A stretch of 64,000 bases of DNA from Antitrichia curtipendula (taxonomy: Eukaryota; Streptophyta; Bryopsida; Hypnales; Leucodontaceae): NCBI GenBank assembly GCA_951230915.1, contig OX579635.1, positions 49,104,001-49,168,000 on the forward strand. The letters are read 5' to 3'. The position numbers and the translations under genes are program-made. The notes below the pieces were generated by a model. The model saw nothing but the letters and a program-made list of their open reading frames with translations, had not been told where the DNA came from and ran no database searches. The stretch's first letter is position 1. Every line of letters begins with the position of its first letter. Of the stretch, positions 1 to 12,000 are shown piece after piece.

Positions 1-183
1 TCAAGCATTCCACTAGAAAACTTTATTTGTGTAATGGGATCCTACGAGGGTTTGGGATTGAAATGAAATACCTGTTCCCTTATTTTCTAATTCAAGTGGA
101 ACGGTATTTTAATGTAATGGGGATATGTAAATATGGATTGGCATTGAAAATTTTAAATGAAATAGTATCCAAATTGTTTTGAA

Positions 184-274
184 TTCAAGCATTCCACTAG
201 AAAACTTTATTTGTGTAATGGGATCCTACGAGGGTTTGGGATTGAAATGAAATACTAGTTCCCTTATTTTCTAA
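184..274 (+). repeat. Half-unit A (~91 bp) of the representative monomer
   Basis: First half of the internal duplication. It starts at TTCAAG across the unit junction and carries, in order, TGTAATGGG, TTGGGATTG and AAATGAAATA, the same words in the same order as half-unit B. It alone carries the BamHI site, the SpeI site and the CATTCCACT arm of a dyad. Similarity to half B is weak between the anchors, so the duplication is old. Confidence 0.65.
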
Positions 275-287
275 TTCAAGTGGAATG
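190..287. other. Intra-unit dyad (imperfect inverted repeat)
   Basis: CATTCCACT at 190-198 is the exact reverse complement of AGTGGAATG at 279-287. After one mismatch the match continues for 3 bp (GAA with TTC), giving 12 of 13 paired positions around a loop of roughly 70 bp. In units with AACGG instead of AATGG one further pair is lost. The dyad recurs in almost every unit. Short dyads are a noted feature of many centromeric satellites; a role here is inference. Confidence 0.55.
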
Positions 288-367
288 GTATTTTATTGTA
301 ATGGGGATATGTAAATATGGATTGGGATTGAAAATTTCAAATGAAATAGTATCCAAGTTGTTTTGAA
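275..367 (+). repeat. Half-unit B (~93 bp) of the representative monomer
   Basis: Second half of the internal duplication. It opens with TTCAAG and carries TGTAATGGG, TTGGGATTG and AAATGAAATA in the same order as half A, offset by 91, 83, 86 and 94 bp. Relative to A it has an extra 8 bp (AAAATTTC or AAAATTTT) between the last two anchors. It holds most of the variable positions used here to tell unit types apart: GGGGAT against GGGTCT, GGATTGG against AGGTTGG, GGGATTG against GGCATTG, and TTTCAAATG against TTTTAAATG. Confidence 0.65.
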
Positions 368-2760
368 TTCAAGCATTCCACTAGAAAACTTTATTTGTGT
401 AATGGGATCTTACGAGGGTTTGGGATTGAAATGAAATACTAGTTCCCTTATTTTCTAATTCAAGTGGAATGGTATTTTATTGTAATAGGGATATGTAAAT
501 ATAGGTTGGGATTGGAAATTTTAAATGAAATAGTATCCAAGTTGTTTTGAAATCAAGCATTCCACTAGAAAACTTTATTTGTGTAATGGGATCCTACGAG
601 GGTTTGAAATTGACATGAAATACTAGTTCCTTTATTTTCTAATTCAAGTGGAATGGTATTTTATTGCAATGGGGATATGTAAATATGGATTGGGATTGAA
701 AATTTCAACTGAAATAGTATCCAAGTTGTATTGAATTCAAGCATTCCACTAGAAAACTTTATTTGTGTAATGGGATCCTACGAGGGTTTGGGATTGAAAT
801 GAAATACCTGTTCCCTTATTTTCTAATTCAAGTGAAATGGTATTTTATTGTAATGGGGATATGTAAATATGGATTGGCATTGAAAATTTTACATGAAATA
901 GTATCCAAGTTGTTTTGAATTCAAGCATTCCACTAGAAAACTTTATTTGTGTAATGGGATCCTACGAGGGTTTGGGATTGAAATGAAATACCTGTTCCCT
1001 TATTTTCTAATTCAAGTGGAACGGTATTTTAATGTAATGGGGATATGTAAATATGGATTGGCATTGAAAATTTTAAATGAAATAGTATCCAAGTTGTTTT
1101 GAAATCAAGTATTCCACTAGAAAACTTTATTTGTGTAATGGGATCCTACGAGGGTTTGGGATTGACATGAAATACTAGTTCCCTTATTTTCTAATTCAAG
1201 TGGAACGGTATTTTATTGTAATGGGGATATGTAAATATGGATTGGCATTGAAAATTTTAAATGAAATAGTATCCAAGTTGTTTTGAATTCAAGCATTCCA
1301 CTAGAAAACTTTATTTGTGTAATGGGATCCTACGAGGGTTTGGGATTGAAATGAAATACTAGTTCCCTTATTTTCTAATTCAAGTGGAACGGTATTTTAT
1401 TGTAATGGGTCTATGTAAATATGGATTGGCATTGAAATTTTTAAAAGAATTAGTATCCAAGTCGTTTTGAAATCAAGTATTCCACTAGAAAACTTTATTT
1501 GTGTAATGGAATCTTACGAGGGTTTGGGATTGAAATGAAATACTAGTTCCCTTATTTTCTAATTCAAGTGGAATGGTATTTTATTGTAATAGGGATATGT
1601 AAATATAGGTTGGGATTGGAAATTTTAAATGAAATAGTATCCAAGTTGTTTTGAATTCAAGCATTCCACTAGAAAACTTTATTTGTGTAATGGGATCCTA
1701 CGAGGGTTTGGGATTGAAATGAAATACCTGTTCCCTTATTTTCTAATTCAAGTGGAACGGTATTTTAATGTAATGGGGATATGTAAATATGGATTGGCAT
1801 TGAAAATTTTAAATGAAATAGTATCCAAGTTGTTTTGAATTCAAGCATTCCACTAGAAAACTTTATTTGTGTAATGGGATCCTACGAGGGTTTGGGATTG
1901 AAATGAAATACTAGTTCCCTTATTTTCTAATTCAAGTGGAATGGTATTTTATTGTAATAGGGATATGTAAATATAGGTTGGGATTGGAAATTTTAAATGA
2001 AATAGTATCCAAGTTGTTTTGAATTCAAGCATTCCACTAGAAAACTTTATTTGTGTAATGGGATCCTACGAGGGTTTGGGATTGAAATGAAATACCTGTT
2101 CCCTTATTTTCTAATTCAAGTGGAACGGTATTTTAATGTAATGGGGATATGTAAATATGGATTGGCATTGAAAATTTTAAATGAAATAGTATCCAAGTTG
2201 TTTTGAATTCAAGCATTCCACTAGAAAACTTTATTTGTGTAATGGGATCCTACGAGGGTTTGGGATTGAAATGAAATACTAGTTCCCTTATTTTCTAATT
2301 CAAGTGGAATGGTATTTTATTGTAATGGGGATATGTAAATATGGATTGGGATTGAAAATTTCAAATGAAATAGTATCCAAGTTGTTTTGAATTCAAGCAT
2401 TCCACTAGAAAACTTTATTTGTGTAATGGGATCTTACGAGGGTTTGGGATTGAAATGAAATACTAGTTCCCTTATTTTCTAATTCAAGTGGAATGGTATT
2501 TTATTGTAATAGGGATATGTAAATATAGGTTGGGATTGGAAATTTTAAATGAAATAGTATCCAAGTTGTTTTGAATTCAAGCATTCCACTAGAAAACTTT
2601 ATTTGTGTAATGGGATCCTACGAGGGTTTGAAATTGACATGAAATACTAGTTCCTTTATTTTCTAATTCAAGTGGAATGGTATTTTATTGTAATGGGGAT
2701 ATGTAAATATGGATTGGGATTGAAAATTTCAACTGAAATAGTATCCAAGTTGTATTGAAT

Positions 2761-5700
2761 TCAAGCAGTCCACTAGAAAACTTTATTTGTGTAATGGGAT
2801 CCTACGAGGGTTTGGGATTGACATGAAATACTAGTTCCCTTATTTTCTAATTCAAGTGGAACGGTATTTTATTGTAATGGGGATATGTAAATATGGATTG
2901 GCATTGAAAATTTTAAAAGAAATAGTATCCAAGTTGTTTTGAAATCAAGCATTCCACTAGAAAACTTTATTTGTGTAATGGGATCCTCCGAGGGTTTGGG
3001 ATTGAAATGAAATACTAGTTCCCTTTTTTTCTAATTCAAGTGGAACGGTATTTTATTGTAATAGGGATATGTAAATATAGGTTGGGTTTGAAAATTTCAA
3101 ATGAAATAGTATCCAAGTTGTTTTGAAAACAAGCATTCCACTAGAAAACTTTATTTGGGTAACGGGATCCTACGAGGGTTTGGGATTGACATGAAATACT
3201 AGTTACCTTATTTTCTAATTCAAGTGGAACGGTATTTTAATGTAATGGGGATATGTAAATATGGATTGGGATTGAAAATTTTAAATGAAATAGTATCCAA
3301 GTTGTTTTGAAATCAAGCATTCCACTAGAAAACTTTATTTGTGTAACGGGATCCTACGAGGGTTTGGGATTGACATGAAATACTAGTTACCTTACTTTCT
3401 AATTCAAGTGGAATGGTATTTTATTGTAATGGGGATATGTAAATATGGATTGGGATTGAAAATTTTAAATGAAATAGTATCCAAGTTGTTTTGAAATCAA
3501 GCATTCCACTAGAAAACTTTATTTGTGTAATGGGATCCTCCGAGGGTTTGGGATTGAAATGAAATACTAGTTCCCTTATTTTCTAATTCAAGTGGAACGG
3601 TATTTTATTGTAATAGGGATATGTAAATATAGGTTGGGATTGAAAATTTCAAATGAAATAGTATCCAAGTTGTTTTGAATTCAAGCATTCCACTAGAAAA
3701 CTTTATTTGTGTAATGGGATCCTACGAGGGTTTGGGATTGAAATGAAATACTAGTTCCCTTATTTTCTAATTCAAGTGGAACGGTATTTTATTGTAATGG
3801 GTCTATGTAAATATGGATTGGCATTGAAAATTTTATATGAAATAGTATCCAAGTTGTTTTGAAATCAAGCATTCCACTAGAAAACTTTATTTGTGTAATG
3901 GGATCCTCCGAGGGTTTGGGACTGAAATGAAATACTAGTTCCCTTATTTTCTAATTCAAGTGGAACGGTATTTTATTGTAATAGGGATATGTAAATATAG
4001 GTTGGGATTGAAAATTTTAAATGAAATAGTATCCAAGTTGTTTTGAATTCAAGCATTCCACTAGAAAACTTTATTTGTGTAATGGGATCCTACGAGGGTT
4101 TGGAATTGAAATGAAATACTAGTTCCCTTATTTTCTAATTCAATTGGAATGGTATTTTATTGTAATGGGGATATGTAAATATAGGTTGGGATTGAAAATT
4201 TCAAATGAAATAATATCCAAGTTGTTTTGAAATCAAGCATTCCACTAGAAAACTTTATTTGTGTAATGGGATCCTCCGAGGGTTTGGGATTGAAATGAAA
4301 TACTAGTTCCCTTATTTTCTAATTCAAGTGGAATGGTATTTTATTGTAATAGGGATATGTAAATATAGGTTGGGATTGGAAATTTTAAATGAAATAGTAT
4401 CCAAGTTGTTTTGAATTCAAGCATTCCACGAGAAAACTTTATTTGTGTAATGGGATCCTCCGAGGGTTTGGGATTGAAATGAAATACTAGTTCCCTTATT
4501 TTCTAATTCAAGTGGAATGGTATTTTATTGTAATAGGGATATGTAAATATAGGTTGGGATTGGAAATTTTAAATGAAATAGTATCCAAGTTGTTTTGAAA
4601 TCAAGCATTCCACTAGAAAACTTTATTTGTGTAATGGGATCCTACGAGGGTTTGGGATTGAAATGAAATACTAGTTCCCTTATTTTCTAATTCAAGTGGA
4701 ACGGTATTTTATTGTAATGGGGATATGTAAATATGGATTGGCATTGAAAATTTTACATGAAATAGTATCCAAGTTGTTTTGAATTCATGCATTCCACTAG
4801 AAAACTTTATTTGTGTAATGGGATCCTCCGAGGGTTTGGGATTGAAATGAAATACTAGTTCCCTTATTTTCTAATTCAAGTGGAATGGTATTTTATTGTA
4901 ATAGGGATATGTAAATATAGGTTGGGATTGAAAATTTCAAATGAAATAGTATCCAAGTTGTTTTGAATTCAAGCATTCCACTAGAAAACTTTATTTGTGT
5001 AATGGGATCCTACGAGGGTTTGGGATTGAAATGAAACACTAGTTCCCTTATTTTCTAATTCAAGTGGAACGGTATTTTATTGTAATGGGTCTATGTAAAT
5101 ATGGATTGGCATTGAAAATTTTAAATGAAATAGTATCCAAGTTCTATTGAATTCAAGCATTCCACTAGAAAACTTTATTTGTGTAATGGGATCCTACGAG
5201 GGTTTGGAATTGAAATGAAACACTAGTTCCCTTATTTTCTAATTCAAGTGGAACGGTATTTTATGGTAATGGGACTATGTAAATATGGATTGGCATTGAA
5301 AATTTCAGATGAAATAATATCCAAGTTGTTTTGAATTCAAGCATTCCACTAGAAAACTTTATTTGTGTAATGGGATCCTACGTGGGTTTGGGATTGAAAT
5401 GAAACACTAGTTCCCTTATTTTCTAATTCAAGTGGAACGGTATTTTATTGTAATGGGTCTATGTAAATATGGATTGGCATTGAAAATTTTACATGAAATA
5501 GTATCCAAGTTGTTTTGAATTCAAGCATTCCACTAGAAAACTTTATTTGTGTAATGGGATCCTACGAGGGTTTGGGATTGAAATGAAATACTAGTTCCCT
5601 TATTTTCTAATTCACGTGGAACGGTATGTTATTGTAATGGGGATATGTAAATATGGATTGGCATTGAAAATTTTACATGAAATAGTATCCAAGTTGTTTT

Positions 5701-5888
5701 GAATTCAAGCATTCCACTCGAAAACTTTATTTGTGTAATGGGATCCTACGAGGGTTTGGGATTGAAATGAAATACTAGTTCCCTTATTTTCTAATTCAAG
5801 TGGAATGGTATTTTATTGTAATGGGTCTATGTAAATATGGATTGGGTTTGAAAATTTCAAATGAAATAGTATCCAAGTTGTTTTGAAA
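2761..5888. repeat. Zone 2: mixed monomers marked by GGATCCTCCG
   Basis: Seventeen units of 184 bp with no long regular HOR that I could establish by eye. A local marker, GGATCCTCCG in place of GGATCCTACG, occurs at 2981, 3533, 3901, 4269, 4453 and 4821, always separated by whole units (1-3). Units alternate between AATAGGGATATG/ATAGGTTGG and GGGTCTATG/GGATTGG types. The first CACTCG variant appears at the right edge (about 5716). Confidence 0.8.
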
Positions 5889-8800
5889 TCAAGTATTCCA
5901 CTAGAAAACTTTATTTGTGTAATGGGATCCTACGAGGGTTTGGGATTGAAATGAAATACTAGTTCCCTTATTTTCTAATTCAAGTGGAACGGTATTTTAT
6001 TGTAATGGGTCTATGTAAATATGGATTGGGATTGAAAATTTTAAATGAAATAATATCCAAGTTGTTTTGAGTTCAAGCATTCCACTAGAAAACTTTATTT
6101 GTGTAATGGGATCCTACGAGGGTTTGGGCTTGACATGAAATACTAGTTCCCTTATTTTCTAATTCAAGTGGAACGGTATTTTATTGTAATGGGGATATGT
6201 AAATATGGATTGGCATTGAAAATTTTACATGAAATAGTATCCAAGTTGTTTTGAATTCAAGCATTCCACTAGAAAACTTTATTTGTGTAACGGGATCCTA
6301 CGAGGGTTTGGGATTGACATGAAATACTAGTTCCCTTATTTTCTAATTTAAGTGGAACGGTATTTTATTGTAATGGGGATATGTAAATATAGGTTGGGAT
6401 TGAAAATTTCAAATGAAATAGTATCCAAGTTGTTTTGAGTTCAAGCATTCCACTAGAAAACTTTATTTGTGTAATGGGATCCTACGAGGGTTTGGGATTG
6501 AAATGAAATACTAGTTCCCTTATTTTCTAATTCAAGTGGAACGGTATTTTATTGTAATGGGGATATGTAAATATGGATTGGCTTTGAAAATTTCAAATGA
6601 AATAGTATCCAAGTTGTTTTGAGTTCAAGCATTCCACTAGAAAACTTTATTTGTGTAATGGGATCCTACGAGGGTTTGGGATTGAAATGAAATACTAGTT
6701 CCCTTATTTTCTAATTCAAGTGGAACGGTATTTTATTGTAATGGGTCTATGTAAATATGGATTGGGATTGAAAATTTTAAAAGAAATAGTATCCAAGTTG
6801 TTTTGAAATCAAGTATTCCACTAGAAAACTTTATTTCTGTAACGGGATCCTACGAGGGTTTGGAATTGAAATGAAATACTAATTACCTTATTTTCTAATT
6901 CAAGTGAAATGGTATTTTATTGTAATGGGTCTATGTAAATATAGGTTGGGATTGAAAATTTCAAATGAAATAGTATCCAAGTTGTTTTGAGTTCAAGCAT
7001 TCCACTAGAAAACTTTATTTGTGTAATGGGATCCTACGAGGGTTTGGGATTGAAATGAAATACTAGTTCCCTTATTTTCTAATTCAAGTGGAACGGTATT
7101 TTATTGTAATGGGGATATGTAAATATGGGTTCGCATTGAAAATTTTAAAAGAAATAGTATCCAAGTTGTTTTGAAATCAAGTATTCCACTAGAAAACTTT
7201 ATTTCTGTAACGGGATCCTACGAGGGTTTGGAATTGAAATGAAATACTAATTACCTTATTTTCTAATTCAAGTGGAATGGTATTTTATTGTAATGGGTCT
7301 ATGTAAATGTGGATTGGGATTGAAAATTTTAAATGAAATAATATCCAAGTTGTTTTGAAATCAAGCATTCCCCTAGAAAACTTTATTTGTGTAACGGGAT
7401 CCTACGAGGGTTTGGGATTGACATGAAATACTAGTTCCCTTATTTTCTAATTCAAGTGGAACGGTATTTTATTGTAATGGGGATATGTAAATATAGGTTG
7501 GGATTGAAAATTTCAAATGAAATAGTATCCAAGTTGTTTTGAGTTCAAGCATTCCACTAGAAAACTTTATTTGTGTAATGGGATCCTACGAGGGTTTGGG
7601 ATTGAAATGAAATACTAGTTCCCTTATTTTCTAATTCAAGTGGAACGGTATTTTATTGTAATGGGTCTATGTAAATATGGATTGGCATTGAAATTTTAAA
7701 TGAAATAGTATCCAAGTTGTTTTGAATTCAAGCATTCCACTCGAAAACTTTATTTGTGTAATGGGATCCTACGAGGGTTTGGGATTGAAATGAAATACTA
7801 GTTCCCTTATTTTCTAATTCAAGTGGAACGGTATTTTATTGTAATGGGTCTATGTAAATATGGATTGGCATTGAAATTTTAAATGAAATAGTATCCAAGT
7901 TGTTTTGAATTCAAGCATTCCACTAGAAAACTTTATTTGTGTAATGGGATCCTACGAGGGTTTGGGATTGAAATGAAATACTAGTTCCCTTATTTTCTAA
8001 TTCAAGTGGAACGGTATTTTATTGTAATGGGTCTATGTAAATATGGATTGGGATTGAAAATTTCAAATGAAATAGTATCCAAGTTGTTTTGAATTCAAGC
8101 ATTCCACTCGAATACTTTATTTGTGTAATGGGATCCTACGAGGGTTTGGGATTGAAATGAAATACTAGTTCCCTTATTTTCTAATTCAAGTGGAACGGTA
8201 TTTTATTGTAATGGGTCTATGTAAATATGGATTGGGATTGAAAATTTTAAATGAAATAATATCCAAGTTGTTTTGAGTTCAAGCATTCCACTAGAAAACT
8301 TTATTTGTGTAATGGGATCCTACGAGGGTTTGGGATTGAAATGAAATACTAGTTCCCTTATTTTCTAATTCAAGTGGAACGGTATTTTATTGTAATGGGT
8401 CTATGTAAATATGGATTGGCATTGAAATTTTAAATGAAATAGTATCCAAGTTGTTTTGAATTCAAGCATTCCACTCGAAAACTTTATTTGTGTAATGGGA
8501 TCCTACGAGGGTTTGGGATTGAAATGAAATACTAGTTCCCTTATTTTCTAATTCAAGTGGAACGGTATTTTATTGTAATGGGGATATGTAAATATGGGTT
8601 GGCATTGAAAATTTTAAATGAAACAGTATCCAAGTTGTTTTGAATTCAAGCATTCCACTCGAAAACTTTATTTGTGTAATGGGATCCTACGAGGGTTTGG
8701 GATTGAAATGAAATACTAGTTCCCTTATTTTCTAATTCAAGTGGAACGGTATTTTATTGTAATGGGGATATGTAAATATGGATTGGGATTGAAAATTTCA

Positions 8801-9013
8801 AATGAAATAGTATCCAAGTTGTTTTGAATTCAAGCATTCCACTAGAAAACTTTATTTGTGTAATGGGATCCTACGAGGGTTTGGGATTGAAATGAAATAC
8901 TAGTTCCCTTATTTTCTAATTCAAGTGGAACGGTATTTTATTGTAATGGGGATATGTAAATATGGATTGGGATTGAAAATTTCAAATGAAATAGTATCCA
9001 AGTTGTTTTGAAA
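5889..9013. repeat. Zone 3a: 17-unit HOR copy (3125 bp)
   Basis: The first 12 units, to about 8093, recur at 9014-11219 at a constant offset of 3125 bp (14 x 184 + 3 x 183). Shared markers in order: a GGGCTTGACATG unit with TTTTACATG; a unit with TTTCTGTAACGG, GGAATTG and AATTACC; a unit with GTAAATGTGG (7303, partner 10428); a CCCCTAG unit; then short units with the 1-bp deletion and CACTCG. The remaining units up to 9013 do not keep this register. Confidence 0.85.
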
Positions 9014-12000
9014 TCAAGTATTCCACTAGAAAATTTTATTTGTGTAATGGGATCCTACGAGGGTTTGGGATTGAAATGAAATACTAGTTCCCTTATTTTC
9101 TAATTCAAGTGGAACGGTATTTTATTGTAACGGGTCTATGTAAATATGGATTGGGATTGAAAATTTTAAATGAAATAATATCCAAGTTGTTTTGAGTTCA
9201 AGCATTCCACTAGAAAACTTTATTTGTGTAATGGGATCCTACGAGGGTTTGGGCTTGACATGAAATACTAGTTCCCTTATTTTCTAATTCAAGTGGAACG
9301 GTAATTTATTGTAATGGGGATATGTAAATATGGATTGGCATTGAAAATTTTACATGAAATAGTATCCAAGTTGTTTTGAATTCAAGCATTCCACTAGAAA
9401 ACTTTATTTGTGTAACGGGATCCTACGAGGGTTTGGGATTGACATGAAATACTAGTTCCCTTATTTTCTAATTCAAGTGGAACGGTATTTTATTGTAATG
9501 GGGATATGTAAATATAGGTTGGGATTGAAAATTTCAAATGAAATAGTATCCAAGTTGTTTTGAGTTCAAGCATTCCACTAGAAAACTTTATTTGTGTAAT
9601 GGGATCCTACGAGGGTTTGGGATTGAAATGAAATACTAGTTCCCTTATTTTCTAATTCAAGTGGAACGGTATTTTATTGTAATGGGGATATGTAAATATG
9701 GATTGGCATTGAAAATTTCAAATGAAATAGTATCCAAGTTGTTTTGAGTTCAAGCATTCCACTAGAAAACTTTATTTGTGTAATGGGATCCTACGAGGGT
9801 TTGGGATTGAAATGAAATACTAGTTCCCTTATTTTCTAATTCAAGTGGAACGGTATTTTATTGTAATGGGTCTATGTAAATATGGATTGGGATTGAAAAT
9901 TTTAAAAGAAATAGTATCCAAGTTGTTTTGAAATCAAGTATTCCACTAGAAAACTTTATTTCTGTAACGGGATCCTACGAGGGTTTGGAATTGAAATGAA
10001 ATACTAATTACCTTATTTTCTAATTCAAGTGGAATGGTATTTTATTGTAATGGGGATATGTAAATATAGGTTGGGATTGAAAATTTCAAATGAAATAGTA
10101 TCCAAGTTGTTTTGAGTTCAAGCATTCCACTAGAAAACTTTATTTGTGTAATGGGATCCTACGAGGGTTTGGGATTGAAATGAAATACTAGTTCCCTTAT
10201 TTTCTAATTCAAGTGGAACGGTATTTTATTGTAATGGGGATATGTAAATATGGGTTGGCATTGAAAATTTTAAAAGAAATAGTATCCAAGTTGTTTTGAA
10301 ATCAAGTATTCCACTAGAAAACTTTATTTCTGTAACGGGATCCTACGAGGGTTTGGAATTGAAATGAAATACTAATTACCTTATTTTCTAATTCAAGTGG
10401 AATGGTATTTTATTGTAATGGGTCTATGTAAATGTGGATTGGGATTGAAAATTTTAAATGAAATAATATCCAAGTTGTTTTGAAATCAAGCATTCCCCTA
10501 GAAAACTTTATTTGTGTAACGGGATCCTACGAGGGTTTGGGATTGACATGAAATACTAGTTCCCTTATTTTCTAATTCAAGTGGAACGGTATTTTATTGT
10601 AATAGGGATATGTAAATATAGGTTGGGATTGAAAATTTCAAATGAAATAGTATCCAAGTTGTTTTGAGTTCAAGCATTCCACTAGAAAACTTTATTTGTG
10701 TAATGGGATCCTACGAGGGTTTGGGATTGAAATGAAATACTAGTTCCCTTATTTTCTAATTCAAGTGGAACGGTATTTTATTGTAATGGGTCTATGTAAA
10801 TATGGATTGGCATTGAAATTTTAAATGAAATAGTATCCAAGTTGTTTTGAATTCAAGCATTCCACTCGAAAACTTTATTTGTGTAATGGGATCCTACGAG
10901 GGTTTGGGATTGAAATGAAATACTAGTTCCCTTATTTTCTAATTCAAGTGGAACGGTATTTTATTGTAATGGGTCTATGTAAATATGGATTGGCATTGAA
11001 ATTTTAAATGAAATAGTATCCAAGTTGTTTTGAATTCAAGCATTCCACTAGAAAACTTTATTTGTGTAATGGGATCCTACGAGGGTTTGGGATTGAAATG
11101 AAATACTAGTTCCCTTATTTTCTAATTCAAGTGGAACGGTATTTTATTGTAATGGGTCTATGTAAATATGGATTGGCATTGAAATTTTAAATGAAATAGT
11201 ATCCAAGTTGTTTTGAATTCAAGCATTCCACTCGAAAACTTTATTTGTGTAATGGGATCCTACGAGGGTTTGGGATTGAAATGAAATACTAGTTCCCTTA
11301 TTTTCTAATTCAAGTGGAACGGTATTTTATTGTAATGGGTCTATGTAAATATGGATTGGGATTGAAAATTTCAAATGAAATAGTATCCAAGTTGTTTTGA
11401 ATTCAAGCATTCCACTAGAAAACTTTATTTGTGTAATGGGATCCTACGAGGGTTTGGGATTGAAATGAAATACTAGTTCCCTTATTTTCTAATTCAAGTG
11501 GAACGGTATTTTATTCTAATGGGTCTATGTAAATATGGATTGGGATTGAGAATTTTAAATGAAATAATATCCAAGTTGTTTTGAGTTCAAGCATTCCACT
11601 AGAAAACTTTATTTGTGTAACGGGATCCTACGAGGGTTTGGGATTGACATGAAATACTAGTTCCCTTATTTTCTAATTCAAGTGGAACGGTATTTTATTG
11701 TAATGGGTCTATGTAAATATGGATTGGGATTGAAAATTTCAAATGAAATAGTATCCAAGTTGTTTTGAATTCAAGCATTCCACTAGAAAACTTTATTTGT
11801 GTAATGGGATCCTACGAGGGTTTGGGATTGAAATGAATTACTAGTTCCCTTATTTTCTAATTCAAGTGGAACGGTATTTTATTGTAATGGGTCTATGTAA
11901 ATATGGATTGGGATTGAAAATTTTAAAAGAAATAGTATCCAAGTTGTTTTGAAATCAAGTATTCCACTAGAAAACTTTATTTCTGTAACGGGATCCTACG

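Larger units (their letters stand above)
185..368 (+). repeat. Representative satellite monomer (184 bp)
   Basis: One typical unit, given as the reference for positions quoted elsewhere. Landmarks by unit position: TCAAG 1-5; CATTCCACTAG 6-16; TGTAATGGG 30-38; BamHI GGATCC 37-42; CpG in TACGAGGG near 44-50; TTGGGATTG 52-60; AAATGAAATA 61-70; SpeI ACTAGT 70-75; TTCAAGTGGAA 91-101; base 102 is T here and C in most later units; TGTAATGGG 113-121; TTGGGATTG or TTGGCATTG 138-146; AAATGAAATA 155-164; TATCCAAGTTG 166-176; and a polymorphic GAATTC, GAGTTC or GAAATC junction. The phase is arbitrary; I set it by the first base of the window. Confidence 0.97.
1..2760. repeat. Zone 1: 11-unit duplication, 2024-bp offset
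   Basis: Units 1-736 recur at 2025-2760, exactly 11 x 184 bp away, with few changes. The shared order is a CCTGTTCCC unit, a TTTCAAATG unit, a GGATCTTACG unit, then a unit with GTTTGAAATTGACATG and TCCTTTATT. Between the copies lie further CCTGTTCCC units (807, 991, 1727, 2095). This zone has many AATGG units. The first copy may begin left of the window. Confidence 0.85.
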
